Of a stretch of DNA of 40,304 nucleotides, positions 1-7,936 are shown one piece after another (positions within the stretch are counted from its first letter, which is position 1; every line of letters begins with the position of its first letter). The notes under the pieces are model-generated. The model saw only the letters and a list, made by a program, of their open reading frames with translations, was not told the origin of the DNA and ran no database searches. Source of the DNA: JBATTK01 sp049670505. GTDB lineage: Bacteria; Bacteroidota; Bacteroidia; Flavobacteriales; Flavobacteriaceae. The DNA lies in NCBI GenBank assembly GCA_049670505.1, contig JBATTK010000139.1, positions 1-40,304 of the forward strand. The letters are read 5' to 3'. Made by a program: the position numbers and the translations under genes.

Positions 1-1330
1 TTCTTTTCCAGCTTTTTTTCTTTAGTTTAATGTTCGTTCCGAATTCATGGTTGAATTTAGAAACGATATCGGATTCATAATGTGAATAGAATTCAGGATC
101 AAAATTGGCATCTATTAAATATTCTATGATGTGGTCTACACTTTGTTCCTCGGTCAGCCAACGATCAAAGATTTCGTGCCGCATACGAATGCCAAAGGTG
201 TTGATACCCAAAAATTGTTTGGTTTCTTTATCAAAGGCAATTGTGATACATACTTTTTCTTGGGGATGTCTCCAGTGAAAATGCTGTTCGTTTTCTTTCA
301 TGCCCCGTTCACTGAAAACCCATCCGTAGGTCTGATATTCAATATCCAAAAACTTAGCGGAATTGAACCAATGACCCGGTTTATATTCTATTTTGTTGCC
401 GCAAATGGTCTGTGCCACGGTCTCGCCCATCATGCGTCCCGTATACCAAACCGCCTCAATAGGTCTACGGTTGCCAATGGCCTCATGTTGTTCCGCGCAA
501 TCACCAATGGCATAGACATCTTGTATATTGGTCTCCAAATACCGGTTTACCTTAACACCCCTTCCCAATTCAATACCGGAGTCTTTTAGGAAATCCACAT
601 TGGGAGTTACCCCTGCGGTAAGTCCTACCAAATTACATGCAATGGTTTCACCTTTATCAGTAGTAACCGCTTTGACCTTCCCGTGTTCATCCGGAATTAT
701 TTCGACCAAATTGGTTTCCAATTTTAAATCGATGTGGTGCTCCAAAATATGTTCATTGATCATTTGTGATTCCCCTTGGGGAAGCACACCGTTCCAAAAA
801 CTGGTCTCCCGCACCAAAAAGGTTACTGGAATATCCCTGCTCCGTAGCATCTCGGCCAATTCTATCCCAATAAGTCCGCCACCTACGATAACCGCTCGTT
901 TACAAACTTCTTTGTTCGGGGCATATACTTCCAATAGATCCAAATCTTGTTTGGAATACAATCCCTGTGCTCCGTGGAGATCTTGTCCGGGCCAACCAAA
1001 CTTATTGGGTTTGGACCCCGTGGCAATAATCAGTTTATCGTATATGATGGTTTTATAATTATCTAGCAAGAGCTTTTTTTCGCTATGATCTACCTGTGTT
1101 ACGTAGCCCCGTACCAGTTCTATTCTATTTTTTTCCCAAAACCAGTTTTCATAGGGCTGAATATGATCGAACTTCATGTGCCCCATATATACATACATAA
1201 GCGCTGTACGGGAGAAAAAGTAATCGGTTTCCGCGGAAATAATGATGATTCTTTTGTCGGATAGTTTTCGGATATGCCTGGCTGCAGAGATTCCAGCGAT
1301 GCCGTTACCGATGATAACGATGTTTTCCAT
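1..1330 (-). CDS. NAD(P)/FAD-dependent oxidoreductase, 3' end cut by window edge
   Basis: The reading frame opens at ATG 1328-1330 and stays open to the left edge, giving 443 codons and no stop, so only the extreme C-terminus is missing. It is a two-dinucleotide-fold flavoprotein of the pyridine-nucleotide disulphide oxidoreductase superfamily (COG1251/COG0446 type). The N-terminus has the FAD-binding motif VIIGNGIAGISAA, a central segment AVIVGGGLIGIELAEML forms the NAD(P)H fold, and VYAIGDCAEQ is the second FAD motif. I see no CxxxxC redox disulphide near the first FAD motif, so it is not a classical disulphide reductase; a role as NADH:acceptor reductase is inference. It is divergent from the DUF547 gene, with a 239-bp gap between them. 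Physiological substrate unknown. Confidence 0.85.
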   Translation of the reverse strand, partial: MENIVIIGNGIAGISAARHIRKLSDKRIIIISAETDYFFSRTALMYVYMGHMKFDHIQPYENWFWEKNRIELVRGYVTQVDHSEKKLLLDNYKTIIYDKLIIATGSKPNKFGWPGQDLHGAQGLYSKQDLDLLEVYAPNKEVCKRAVIVGGGLIGIELAEMLRSRDIPVTFLVRETSFWNGVLPQGESQMINEHILEHHIDLKLETNLVEIIPDEHGKVKAVTTDKGETIACNLVGLTAGVTPNVDFLKDSGIELGRGVKVNRYLETNIQDVYAIGDCAEQHEAIGNRRPIEAVWYTGRMMGETVAQTICGNKIEYKPGHWFNSAKFLDIEYQTYGWVFSERGMKENEQHFHWRHPQEKVCITIAFDKETKQFLGINTFGIRMRHEIFDRWLTEEQSVDHIIEYLIDANFDPEFYSHYESDIVSKFNHEFGTNIKLKKKSWKR

Positions 1331-1569
1331 GTATTGTAATTGGGTATTATAATTTTTAGGTCGCCCTTAAATATAAGAACTTAATTTTCCACTTTAATTT
1401 AGAAAGATTTTAAATACCGGACATGCTTGTAAGGATACACCACAAAGTTCGTACGTCTAACTCCTTGGTTTTTAAAATCTTAAATAAATCTTAAAATTTT
1501 ATGTTTTCTGTAGGGTATAGTTGAACCCTTCGACCTAAGCGTCAGTTTACAATTCATAAAACCATTACA
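1331..1569. other. Divergent intergenic region
   Basis: This AT-rich gap of 239 bp separates the oxidoreductase (-) from the DUF547 gene (+) and should carry both promoters. The best -7-like string on the plus strand is TATAGTTG at 1516-1523, one mismatch from TAnnTTTG, with no convincing -33 partner. The minus strand has TATATTTA near 1370. No RNA gene, repeat or strong hairpin is visible. Confidence 0.4.
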
Positions 1570-2292
1570 ATGAAACAAACGACCATTACATATGTAGCCA
1601 TCTTTTTGTTCTCCCTATCCTTTGGTTACGGACAAGGGACCTCGGAATTTTTTTCAAAAGCGGACACTTTTTTCAAGTCCTATGTGAACAACGGAAGGGT
1701 AGCCTACGCAACCATTGAAAAGGATCCGTCATTGCTTAATGAATTGATTGCCCTTGCAGCGGGTATTTCCGTTTCAAAAACTGATGTGGCGGAATATCAG
1801 GCTTTTTGGATAAATGGGTACAATCTTTCCGTTATCAAGGGAGTAGTGGATAATTACCCGTTAAAGTCCCCATTGGATAAACCCGGGTTTTTTGATAAAA
1901 CGGAATATGCGATTGGAGGTCAGCATATTACGCTAAATAATATTGAAAATAAACTGCTCCGTGCAAATTTCCCTAACGAGTCCCGTTTTCACTTTGTACT
2001 TGTTTGTGCCGGCCTGGGATGTCCTCCCATAATAAATGAGGCCTATTTGCCATCTACCTTGGAAGCCCAATTGGAAACGCAGACCAAATTAGCGTTGAAC
2101 GATCCAAAATTTATCAGAGTCGGTAAAAATAAAGTGGGTATCTCCCAAATTTTTGAATGGTACAACGGAGATTTTACAAAAGATGGTAAGAGTTTGGTTG
2201 CTTATATAAATCAATACAGAACGGAAAAACTTCCCGAAAAAGCCAAAACTTCCTATTACAGTTACAATTGGACCTTAAATGAAACTAAATAA
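1570..2292 (+). CDS. DUF547 domain protein, secreted (paralogue 1)
   Basis: A 240-residue protein with a signal peptide (hydrophobic core followed by GYGQG, about residues 1-22) and a DUF547 domain over most of the rest. Recognisable DUF547 blocks are FWINGYNLSVIKGVVDNYPL, HFVLVCAGLGCPP with a CX4C pair, and FEWYNGDF. The last residues, YNWTLNE.K, are nearly the same as the end of the other DUF547 protein in this window (9957-10850), which supports full length and common origin. The biochemical function of DUF547 is not established. It is followed after 24 bp by an outer-membrane barrel gene and is probably co-transcribed with it. The periplasmic location is inferred from the signal peptide. 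Confidence 0.85.
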   Translation: MKQTTITYVAIFLFSLSFGYGQGTSEFFSKADTFFKSYVNNGRVAYATIEKDPSLLNELIALAAGISVSKTDVAEYQAFWINGYNLSVIKGVVDNYPLKSPLDKPGFFDKTEYAIGGQHITLNNIENKLLRANFPNESRFHFVLVCAGLGCPPIINEAYLPSTLEAQLETQTKLALNDPKFIRVGKNKVGISQIFEWYNGDFTKDGKSLVAYINQYRTEKLPEKAKTSYYSYNWTLNETK

Positions 2293-2316
2293 TAAAAAAT
2301 CTAAATAACTACTACA

Positions 2317-3213
2317 ATGAAACTGATTAGAAACTACGCAATGCTTATCGCTTTGCTTTTTATGGCAACATTAAGTTTTGCACAGGAAGATACGGATACC
2401 GATGATGAAGCACAACAACAGAAAAGTAATATTCAACAATATACCCCTTCAAAATTGATAGGTAAGGGACAATGGGATTTAAAATGGTTTAATAATTTAT
2501 ACACACAGACAGAGAGTACGTTTACCGATGGTGAGGAGCCAAGGCAGACATTTTTTACGGCTACCTTGGAGGCATACACAGGGGTGGGGGAGAATAAGCG
2601 ATGGAACGTGGGAACTATCCTTAGATTTCGTTCCAATGTCATCAATGACCGTGGTGCTTTGGATGTTTTCAGTTTTGATGGGGAGGAAGGTACGGCACGT
2701 TCCGGGCTTACTGCCATTGCGCCATCCGTAAAATTTGTGCCTTTTGCTTCGGTAAGTAATTTTTCTATACAAAGTTCTTTATTTATTCCATTGATAGATA
2801 ATGAGACCGAGAACGGAGTATTTCTGGAACAGAATGGATTTGTTTTTCAGAATCGTTTTTTTTATGATTATACGTTTCCTGGAGACAAATGGCAATTGTT
2901 CACGGAGCTTACTACCGAACTTAATTTTGGGGACGAGGAAGAAAGTTTTGCCAATAATAGCCTGAACCTTAATCCTGGGTTGTTCCTAAGTTATTTTCCA
3001 AGTTCCAAATTTACTGTTTTAGTACTGGCCCAACACTTACAGCGCATAGACTTGGGCAATGATTTTGAACAGGATTTTACGGCTCTTGGTGGTGGTGTTA
3101 AATATCAGCTGACCAAGGCGCTGAACATAGAAGCTTTGTATACTAATTTTGTCAGGGGGAGCAATACCGGTCTTGGGGAGACCTTTAACATAGGTTTACG
3201 AGCTATTTTTTAA
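2317..3213 (+). CDS. Putative outer-membrane beta-barrel protein
   Basis: A 298-residue protein with a signal peptide ending at about SFAQ (residue 22), then an acidic, Gln-rich linker and a series of alternating amphipathic strands ending in an aromatic residue (GLRAIF), the usual C-terminal signature of Bacteroidota outer-membrane barrels. I do not recognise a specific family or substrate. It sits 24 bp behind the DUF547 gene and probably shares its transcript. A terminator-like hairpin follows at 3242-3285. Confidence is high that it is a real envelope protein and low for any function. Confidence 0.7.
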   Translation: MKLIRNYAMLIALLFMATLSFAQEDTDTDDEAQQQKSNIQQYTPSKLIGKGQWDLKWFNNLYTQTESTFTDGEEPRQTFFTATLEAYTGVGENKRWNVGTILRFRSNVINDRGALDVFSFDGEEGTARSGLTAIAPSVKFVPFASVSNFSIQSSLFIPLIDNETENGVFLEQNGFVFQNRFFYDYTFPGDKWQLFTELTTELNFGDEEESFANNSLNLNPGLFLSYFPSSKFTVLVLAQHLQRIDLGNDFEQDFTALGGGVKYQLTKALNIEALYTNFVRGSNTGLGETFNIGLRAIF

Positions 3214-3241
3214 GAAATAGCCTATAAAAGTTATATTTTAG

Positions 3242-3290
3242 AAGCCTTATTCTAAATCAATGATGAGAAAAATAGGGCTTTTTTTATTTT
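3242..3290 (+). terminator. Intrinsic-terminator-like hairpin enclosing a start codon
   Basis: The arms 3242-3251 (AAGCCTTATT) and 3271-3280 (AATAGGGCTT) pair over 10 bp with one G-T wobble, and the right arm runs straight into a T-rich tract (3279-3290). The 19-nt loop contains both candidate ATG codons (3260 and 3263) of the next gene. It would stop transcription from the DUF547/barrel pair, but also any read-through into the glycosidase gene. Confidence 0.55.
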
Positions 3291-4267
3291 GTTTATTGCA
3301 ATTCTCCTGCAGTAGTCAGGATAAAGAAAAAATTAACGGGGTAAGTTTTGTGGGCGCCAGGGAAAAGGCTACCCAAGAGCATGTGAACTCACTTCTTAAT
3401 GTTAATGCCAGCTATGCAGCGGTAATGCCCTTTGGTTTTATACGCGACTTAAACTCTCCCCGGATTATTTTTGATACCGATAGGCAATGGTACGGAGAGA
3501 CTAAAAAAGGCGCCAAACAATATATAGAATTGTTGCAGAAGAACGGTGTAAAGGTGATGTTGAAACCTCAGATTTGGATTTGGAGGGGAGAATTTACCGG
3601 AGGTCTAAAAATGAAGTCCGAAGAGGAATGGAAAATATTGGAAAACTCTTATGACAAATTTATATTGACCTATGCTTCCCTGGCCGAAGAGACCAGGACC
3701 GATCTCCTTTGCATAGGAACTGAACTGGAACAATTTGTGAAGAACCGACCGAAATATTGGAAAAGCCTGATCAAGAAAATCAGAGGTATTTACAAGGGAA
3801 AACTTACCTATGCTGCCAATTGGGACGAGTATCCCCGTACATCGTTCTGGAAAGATCTGGATTATATAGGAATAGACGCTTATTTTCCGTTATCGGAACA
3901 AAAGACACCCACAGTTGAGCAGCTAAAGATAGGGTGGCAACCTCATAAGAAAAAAATTTCAGCATTATCCGAAACGATGTCCAAACCCGTTTTGTTTACC
4001 GAGTTTGGATACAGAAGTATGGATTACACGGCCAAAAAACCTTGGTTGGTGGATAGAAATGAAATGAACGTGAATTTTGAGGGGCAGGTAAATGCTAAAA
4101 AAGCGATTTTCGAGGAATTTTGGAAAGAGGACTGGTTTGCCGGTGGTTTTGTATGGAAATGGTTTATTCATCATGAAAAAGTGGGTGGGGCCAAAGACAA
4201 TAGATTTACCCCGCAGAACAAACCTGCGGAAGAGGTGCTTCAATATTTTTATACCATGTATCAATGA
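3260..4267 (+). CDS. GH113-like glycoside hydrolase lipoprotein
   Basis: A 335-residue lipoprotein: short hydrophobic leader and lipobox FSC with Cys17. The body matches the GH113-like TIM-barrel family (beta-mannanase-like). The segment CIGTELEQF carries the putative acid/base Glu155 and VLFTEFGYRS carries the putative nucleophile Glu248. KPQIWIWRGEF and YIGIDAYFPL are other recognisable barrel strands. The likely role is hydrolysis of a beta-linked hexose polymer at the cell surface or periplasm; the mannan substrate is inferred from the family only. Start is ATG 3260 or ATG 3263, adjacent codons giving nearly the same product. The start lies in the loop of the terminator-like hairpin 3242-3290. 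No SusC/SusD pair or other glycosidase is nearby, so this is not a canonical polysaccharide utilisation locus. Confidence 0.8.
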   Translation: MMRKIGLFLFCLLQFSCSSQDKEKINGVSFVGAREKATQEHVNSLLNVNASYAAVMPFGFIRDLNSPRIIFDTDRQWYGETKKGAKQYIELLQKNGVKVMLKPQIWIWRGEFTGGLKMKSEEEWKILENSYDKFILTYASLAEETRTDLLCIGTELEQFVKNRPKYWKSLIKKIRGIYKGKLTYAANWDEYPRTSFWKDLDYIGIDAYFPLSEQKTPTVEQLKIGWQPHKKKISALSETMSKPVLFTEFGYRSMDYTAKKPWLVDRNEMNVNFEGQVNAKKAIFEEFWKEDWFAGGFVWKWFIHHEKVGGAKDNRFTPQNKPAEEVLQYFYTMYQ

Positions 4268-4333
4268 TATGGGAAGTTCTTTGTACACCCCCAAATAAAA
4301 CAAGACCGTGAACTTTTTTAACAAATGATAGTC

Positions 4334-4341
4334 TATCTTTA
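4334..4341 (+). promoter_or_regulatory. Possible -7 box before the BamA-like gene
   Basis: TATCTTTA is one mismatch from the Bacteroidota -7 consensus TAnnTTTG and ends 21 bp before the start codon. I see no clear -33 TTTG at the expected distance. Confidence 0.35.
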
Positions 4342-4362
4342 GCGCAAAAATTTGACTTTGTT

Positions 4363-5625
4363 ATGAAGGGATACCTGTCACTTTTTCTATGGTGCTTCTT
4401 GGTATTGGGATATGGACAGGAACCTATAGTTGTCGATGTAAAGATACAGGGGAATAAAAAGACAAGATCTTCATTTATAAGGCAAATTGCAGGAGTAAAA
4501 AAAGGTGATTTGTTGGATTCCCTTGCCTTGGAAAGGGATATCATAAGATTAAGGCGCTTGCCTTCGGTTTCCCATGCATATTTTCAGGTATTCCCCTCCA
4601 ATGAGGAAGGTAAATACAATGTATTCTATAACATAGAGGAGAATTTTACCATCATTCCATTTGCCAATCTGTATACCTCTACCAATGATGACTTTGCATT
4701 TCGGATTGGAGTCCAGGAATTTAATCTTTTAGGAAGGAACATTACCTTGGGCGGTTTCTACCAGCGAGATATTTTCAATTCATTCGGTGTTAATCTTAGG
4801 GCGCCTTATCTGTTCAATAACAAATTGGGACTTGCATTAAGTTTTCAAGACCTTACTACCCAAGAACCAGTTTTTTTTGAGAACGAGACCGCGGATTATA
4901 GATACAACAATACGTCTTTTGAAGTTTTGGGACTCTATGAGTTCAATTTTAGGAATAGAATAGAATTGGGCGTTAATTTTTTTACCGAGGATTATCAGTT
5001 TTTGTTCGGCGCAACCAATGCGGAAGTGCCCATGGAACTGGTGGTAGATAAATTCCTTATTAAGTTTATTTACGATTATGATGCTATCACATACTACTAT
5101 CAATATCTTTCCGGCTTTAAAAGTACCCTTAACTTTCAATATGTAAGTAGTTCGGATGCGCGCTTGCCCGATTTTTTAATCGGATTCAATGATTTTGCTT
5201 ATTTCCATAGAATCGGGGAGCGCGGTAATTGGGCAAGTCGTTTGCGCTTAGGCATCGCCAGTAATGTAGATTCTCCTTTTGCCCCCTTTGCCGTGGACAA
5301 CAATTTAAATATTCGCGGAGTTGGCAATACCATAGATCGCGGTACTGCGGCTATTGTATTGAACACGGAGTATAGACAGACGCTTATAGACAAGGATTGG
5401 TTTGTACTGCAAGGAAATATTTTTATAGATGGTGGTTCTTGGCGTAACCCTGGTGGTGATCTCAGTGATTTTGGTGACGATCAAAATTTAAGGATATATC
5501 CGGGGGTGGGTTTCCGCTTTATACACAAGCGTATTTTCAACGCTATTTTCAGGATAGATTATGGACATGGCATTACACAAGATGCGGCCCGAGGAATTGT
5601 ATTTGGAATTGGCCAGTATTTTTGA
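4363..5625 (+). CDS. BamA/TamA-like outer-membrane protein with one POTRA domain
   Basis: A 420-residue protein: signal peptide ending near GYGQ (residue 19), one POTRA-like module (about residues 20-95, VVDVKIQGNKKTRSSFIRQI and the following DSLALERDIIRLRRL helix), then a beta-barrel ending in FGIGQYF with a terminal aromatic. Inside the barrel, LNIRGVGNTIDRG resembles the conserved (V/I)RG turn of Omp85 proteins. It is far shorter than BamA (about 800 residues) and has one POTRA instead of five, so it is an accessory Omp85 protein rather than the essential assembly factor. A role in insertion or export of particular outer-membrane proteins is inference. The amidase gene starts 27 bp downstream. 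Confidence 0.8.
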   Translation: MKGYLSLFLWCFLVLGYGQEPIVVDVKIQGNKKTRSSFIRQIAGVKKGDLLDSLALERDIIRLRRLPSVSHAYFQVFPSNEEGKYNVFYNIEENFTIIPFANLYTSTNDDFAFRIGVQEFNLLGRNITLGGFYQRDIFNSFGVNLRAPYLFNNKLGLALSFQDLTTQEPVFFENETADYRYNNTSFEVLGLYEFNFRNRIELGVNFFTEDYQFLFGATNAEVPMELVVDKFLIKFIYDYDAITYYYQYLSGFKSTLNFQYVSSSDARLPDFLIGFNDFAYFHRIGERGNWASRLRLGIASNVDSPFAPFAVDNNLNIRGVGNTIDRGTAAIVLNTEYRQTLIDKDWFVLQGNIFIDGGSWRNPGGDLSDFGDDQNLRIYPGVGFRFIHKRIFNAIFRIDYGHGITQDAARGIVFGIGQYF

Positions 5626-5634
5626 TAATCTTTG
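5602..5634 (+). promoter_or_regulatory. Promoter of the amidase gene, partly inside the upstream CDS
   Basis: A -33-like TTTG (5602-5605) lies 20 bp upstream of TAATCTTTG (5626-5634), which fits the Bacteroidota promoter layout. It overlaps the last codons of the BamA-like gene and would give the amidase a leader of roughly 10-15 nt. Confidence 0.5.
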
Positions 5635-5652
5635 TAGTAAAGAATTTCAACC

Positions 5653-6669
5653 GTGTCTTTTCAAAAATTCATATTAGCAACATTTCTTCACCTGTTCATT
5701 TTTGGGCAAATATATGCGCAGGATTCCCTTAGGACGGTAGTTGCCGAAAAAGGAGATGGTATTTTTTCCCTTTTAAGGAAACAAGGTGTGGACCCAGTGC
5801 AGTATTATTCGGATTTCGTTGTATTGAACGAGGAGAATATTTGGCATGGGAGCTATTTATACGAGGGTAGGCCCTATTTAATTCCGGATGCGCCGGATTC
5901 GGCACCGCGGATGGGTACGGAGATAGAACTTACCAAGGGTACCGAGTATCCTATTTTTGGTAAGGAGCAATCTTTTGTCGCTCCCAAAAGTGTGCGACTT
6001 CAAGGTACTGTTTACTATCTCATTTCCGGCCATGGCGGCCCGGATCCGGGAGCGGTCGAGGAACATAACGGAAAAATCATTGCCGAGGATGAGTATGCTT
6101 ATGATGTTACCTTAAGATTGGCCAGGGAACTACTTTCCCATGGTGCCAAAGTATACGTAATAGTCAGGGATGAGAATGATGGAATTCGTGATGAAAGAAC
6201 CTTGGAGCTCGATAGGGACGAGATCGTTTATCCGGATGAGAAGATACCCTTAGGTCAATTGGAAAGATTAGAACAACGCGTAGATGCGGTCAATAAGCTA
6301 TATCTAAAGCATTCGGGAAAGTATCAAAGATTGATCGTTACCCATGTGGATAGCAGAAGTCGCGGACAAAATATAGATGTGTTCTTCTATCATCATGAAA
6401 AGAGTACCAACGGGAAACAATTGGCGGAGAGTATCCATAAGACTTTTATAAAGAAGTATGGAAGGTATCAGCCCAATCGTCCGTACTCCGGCACCTTTTC
6501 CGACCGGAGCAATCTGTATCTGGTGAAGAACACACTGCCTGCAATGGCTTATATAGAAATTGGTAATATCCGGAATCCGAAGGATCAAAGACGCATCCTA
6601 GATCCCGATAATAGGCAAGCCTTGGCCAAGTGGATTGCAGAAGGGGTATTGTTGGATTTTGAGCAATAG
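5653..6669 (+). CDS. N-acetylmuramoyl-L-alanine amidase (Amidase_3)
   Basis: A 338-residue secreted peptidoglycan amidase. Start is GTG at 5653, chosen because it opens directly into a signal peptide (residues 1-23, ending IYAQ); no ATG precedes it in frame. Residues about 26-80 look like a degenerate LysM-type module (EKGDGIFSLLRKQGV, then PYLIPD). Residues 118-335 are the Amidase_3 zinc hydrolase: ISGHGGPDPGA with zinc ligand His127, a Glu in IIAEDEY (about 145), zinc ligand His231 in VTHVDSR and catalytic Glu302 in YIEIGNIRN. It cleaves the amide bond between MurNAc and L-Ala of stem peptides in the periplasm, for example in daughter-cell separation. All catalytic residues are present. Confidence 0.92.
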   Translation: MSFQKFILATFLHLFIFGQIYAQDSLRTVVAEKGDGIFSLLRKQGVDPVQYYSDFVVLNEENIWHGSYLYEGRPYLIPDAPDSAPRMGTEIELTKGTEYPIFGKEQSFVAPKSVRLQGTVYYLISGHGGPDPGAVEEHNGKIIAEDEYAYDVTLRLARELLSHGAKVYVIVRDENDGIRDERTLELDRDEIVYPDEKIPLGQLERLEQRVDAVNKLYLKHSGKYQRLIVTHVDSRSRGQNIDVFFYHHEKSTNGKQLAESIHKTFIKKYGRYQPNRPYSGTFSDRSNLYLVKNTLPAMAYIEIGNIRNPKDQRRILDPDNRQALAKWIAEGVLLDFEQ

Positions 6670-6950
6670 AACGGATTTTTAAGCGACTTCATTTCGTTTT
6701 TAAAGCAAAGAGAAAAGAACAAAGACTTAATTTAGGACTAAGTAATCCGGTTTGAAGGTTCTATTTTTCATAACTCATAACTCATAACTCATAACTCATA
6801 ATTCATCATCCAATGTCCAGCTTCCAGCTTCTGGTCATCCATTTATCCAACGGCAAAGCCCCACTATCCAATGTCACTAGCTACTAGATACTGCCAAACG
6901 GTTACGTTTATAAAAGAATTCCGTTCCTTATTTGTAAACACAGGAGTAGT
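6670..6950. other. Convergent intergenic region with simple repeats
   Basis: A 281-bp gap between two convergent genes. It contains five heptamer repeats (6768-6802), a shorter CCAGCTT doublet near 6819-6832 and the string ctagctactagatact around 6876-6891. No open frame of interest and no classical terminator with a T-run was seen. Confidence 0.5.
6768..6802. repeat. Tandem heptamer repeat, 5 x TCATAAC
   Basis: Five uninterrupted copies of TCATAAC, the last ending in T instead of C, followed by TCATCATC. The unit is 7 bp, so copy-number changes would be length-variable. It is non-coding and lies between convergent genes. Confidence 0.9.
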
Positions 6951-7820
6951 TTATTCCGAAGCTTGTAAATAATGATAAATGGCGGAGAAATCCTGTTCCG
7001 CATAACCACTTTGTTTTGCTAGTGCAAAAATCTCCTTGGCGATGTTTAAAGAGGGGGTCGCTACTCCTTGTTCATATGCCGTAGTAGTTGCCAAATGCAA
7101 ATCTTTTTGGATCCATTGTAACGGAAAGTTAGGTGTATAGTCCCCACTTTCCAGTTTGGGCCGCACCAATGCCAGGAAAGGTGCGGTAACGGGTACGTTC
7201 AATAGGACATTGAAAAGGGTTTCTTCTGAAAGCCCTGTTCTTTTGCCCAATACCATGGCTTCACTGAAGGCCAACATGGATTGGGCCAATAATAGGTTAA
7301 TAAGCATCTTCATGTTGGAACCATGGCCTATAGCACCTAGATGAATCGTTTTTTTGCCCATGATATCCAATAGGGGTTGTACCTCCAATAAATCTTCTTT
7401 TCCGCAGCCGACCAGAAAGACCAATTCTCCTTTTTCGGCCGGACCTTTGGTGCCGGCTACCGGGGCATCAATGTATCGGAGCCCCATATCCTGAGTAATA
7501 GAGGCCATCTCTTTGGAGAATGAAGGGTTGACTGTGCTACAGTTTAACCAGATACTTCCCTTTTCCATAGCGTTTAAAAACCCATTTTTTCCAAGTGCGG
7601 ATTTCCGTACCACTTCTGGAGTAGACAGCATGGTGATGATAATAGTGATGTCTTTGGCCACAGCAACAGGGTTATCTGCCCAGACGGCCCCCTTGTTCAA
7701 TACATCTTGAGATTTATGCTTGGTCCTATTAAATACCGTAAGTTTATTTCCTTTCTTTTGAAGATTGGCCGCCATGCGACTACCCATAATGCCCAATCCG
7801 ATAAAACCTATTCTTTCCAT
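6951..7820 (-). CDS. 3-hydroxyisobutyrate dehydrogenase family oxidoreductase
   Basis: A 289-residue cytoplasmic enzyme of the beta-hydroxyacid dehydrogenase family. The N-terminal Rossmann fold starts at once (MERIGFIGLGIMGSRMA), followed by the substrate-binding stretch DAPVAGTKGPAEKG, and the catalytic helix HGSNMKMLINLLLA with the conserved Lys. The C-terminal all-helical domain is complete. The family oxidises or reduces small beta-hydroxyacids (3-hydroxyisobutyrate, tartronate semialdehyde, succinic semialdehyde, glyoxylate), and the sequence alone does not decide which. It lies 111 bp downstream of an AraC regulator on the same strand, so co-regulation is plausible but unproven. Confidence 0.88.
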   Translation of the reverse strand: MERIGFIGLGIMGSRMAANLQKKGNKLTVFNRTKHKSQDVLNKGAVWADNPVAVAKDITIIITMLSTPEVVRKSALGKNGFLNAMEKGSIWLNCSTVNPSFSKEMASITQDMGLRYIDAPVAGTKGPAEKGELVFLVGCGKEDLLEVQPLLDIMGKKTIHLGAIGHGSNMKMLINLLLAQSMLAFSEAMVLGKRTGLSEETLFNVLLNVPVTAPFLALVRPKLESGDYTPNFPLQWIQKDLHLATTTAYEQGVATPSLNIAKEIFALAKQSGYAEQDFSAIYHYLQASE

Positions 7821-7912
7821 GTCTTATTATTTTATCGCAAGATGCAGGAAAACAAGAGGCATAAATTTGCCAAAATATCAAAAATGGTGTTTTTCGGTCA
7901 AAAAATAATCGA

Positions 7913-7936
7913 CATATTTCAAAACAGTCTCTTAGA
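7913..7936 (-). repeat. 24-bp perfect repeat, copy 1, across a stop codon
   Basis: Read on the minus strand, this is TC, the TAA stop codon of the AraC gene, then GAGACTGTTTTGAAATATG. The identical 24 bases occur at 32828-32851, again with the TAA stop codon of a minus-strand gene at the same offset. Flanking bases are unrelated at the two sites. Confidence 0.85.

Noticed and set aside
131..1058. Plus-strand open frames of 152 and 176 codons
   Set aside because: They lie antisense to the oxidoreductase, which has clear FAD and NAD motifs over the same bases; their products look compositionally random.
3260..5625. GH113-like gene and BamA-like gene considered as part of a polysaccharide utilisation locus with GH32
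   Set aside because: No SusC/SusD pair, no sugar sensor, and the GH32 gene is 10 kb away with unrelated genes between.
6665..6765. 8-bp inverted repeat AATAGAAC / GTTCTATT flanking part of the gap after the amidase, considered as a second MITE
   Set aside because: Eight bases in a 100-bp AT-rich span can be chance; no target duplication and no longer match to the element at 24341.
6768..6802. Tandem repeats considered as a CRISPR array
   Set aside because: Units are 7 bp and directly adjacent, with no spacers and no cas genes.
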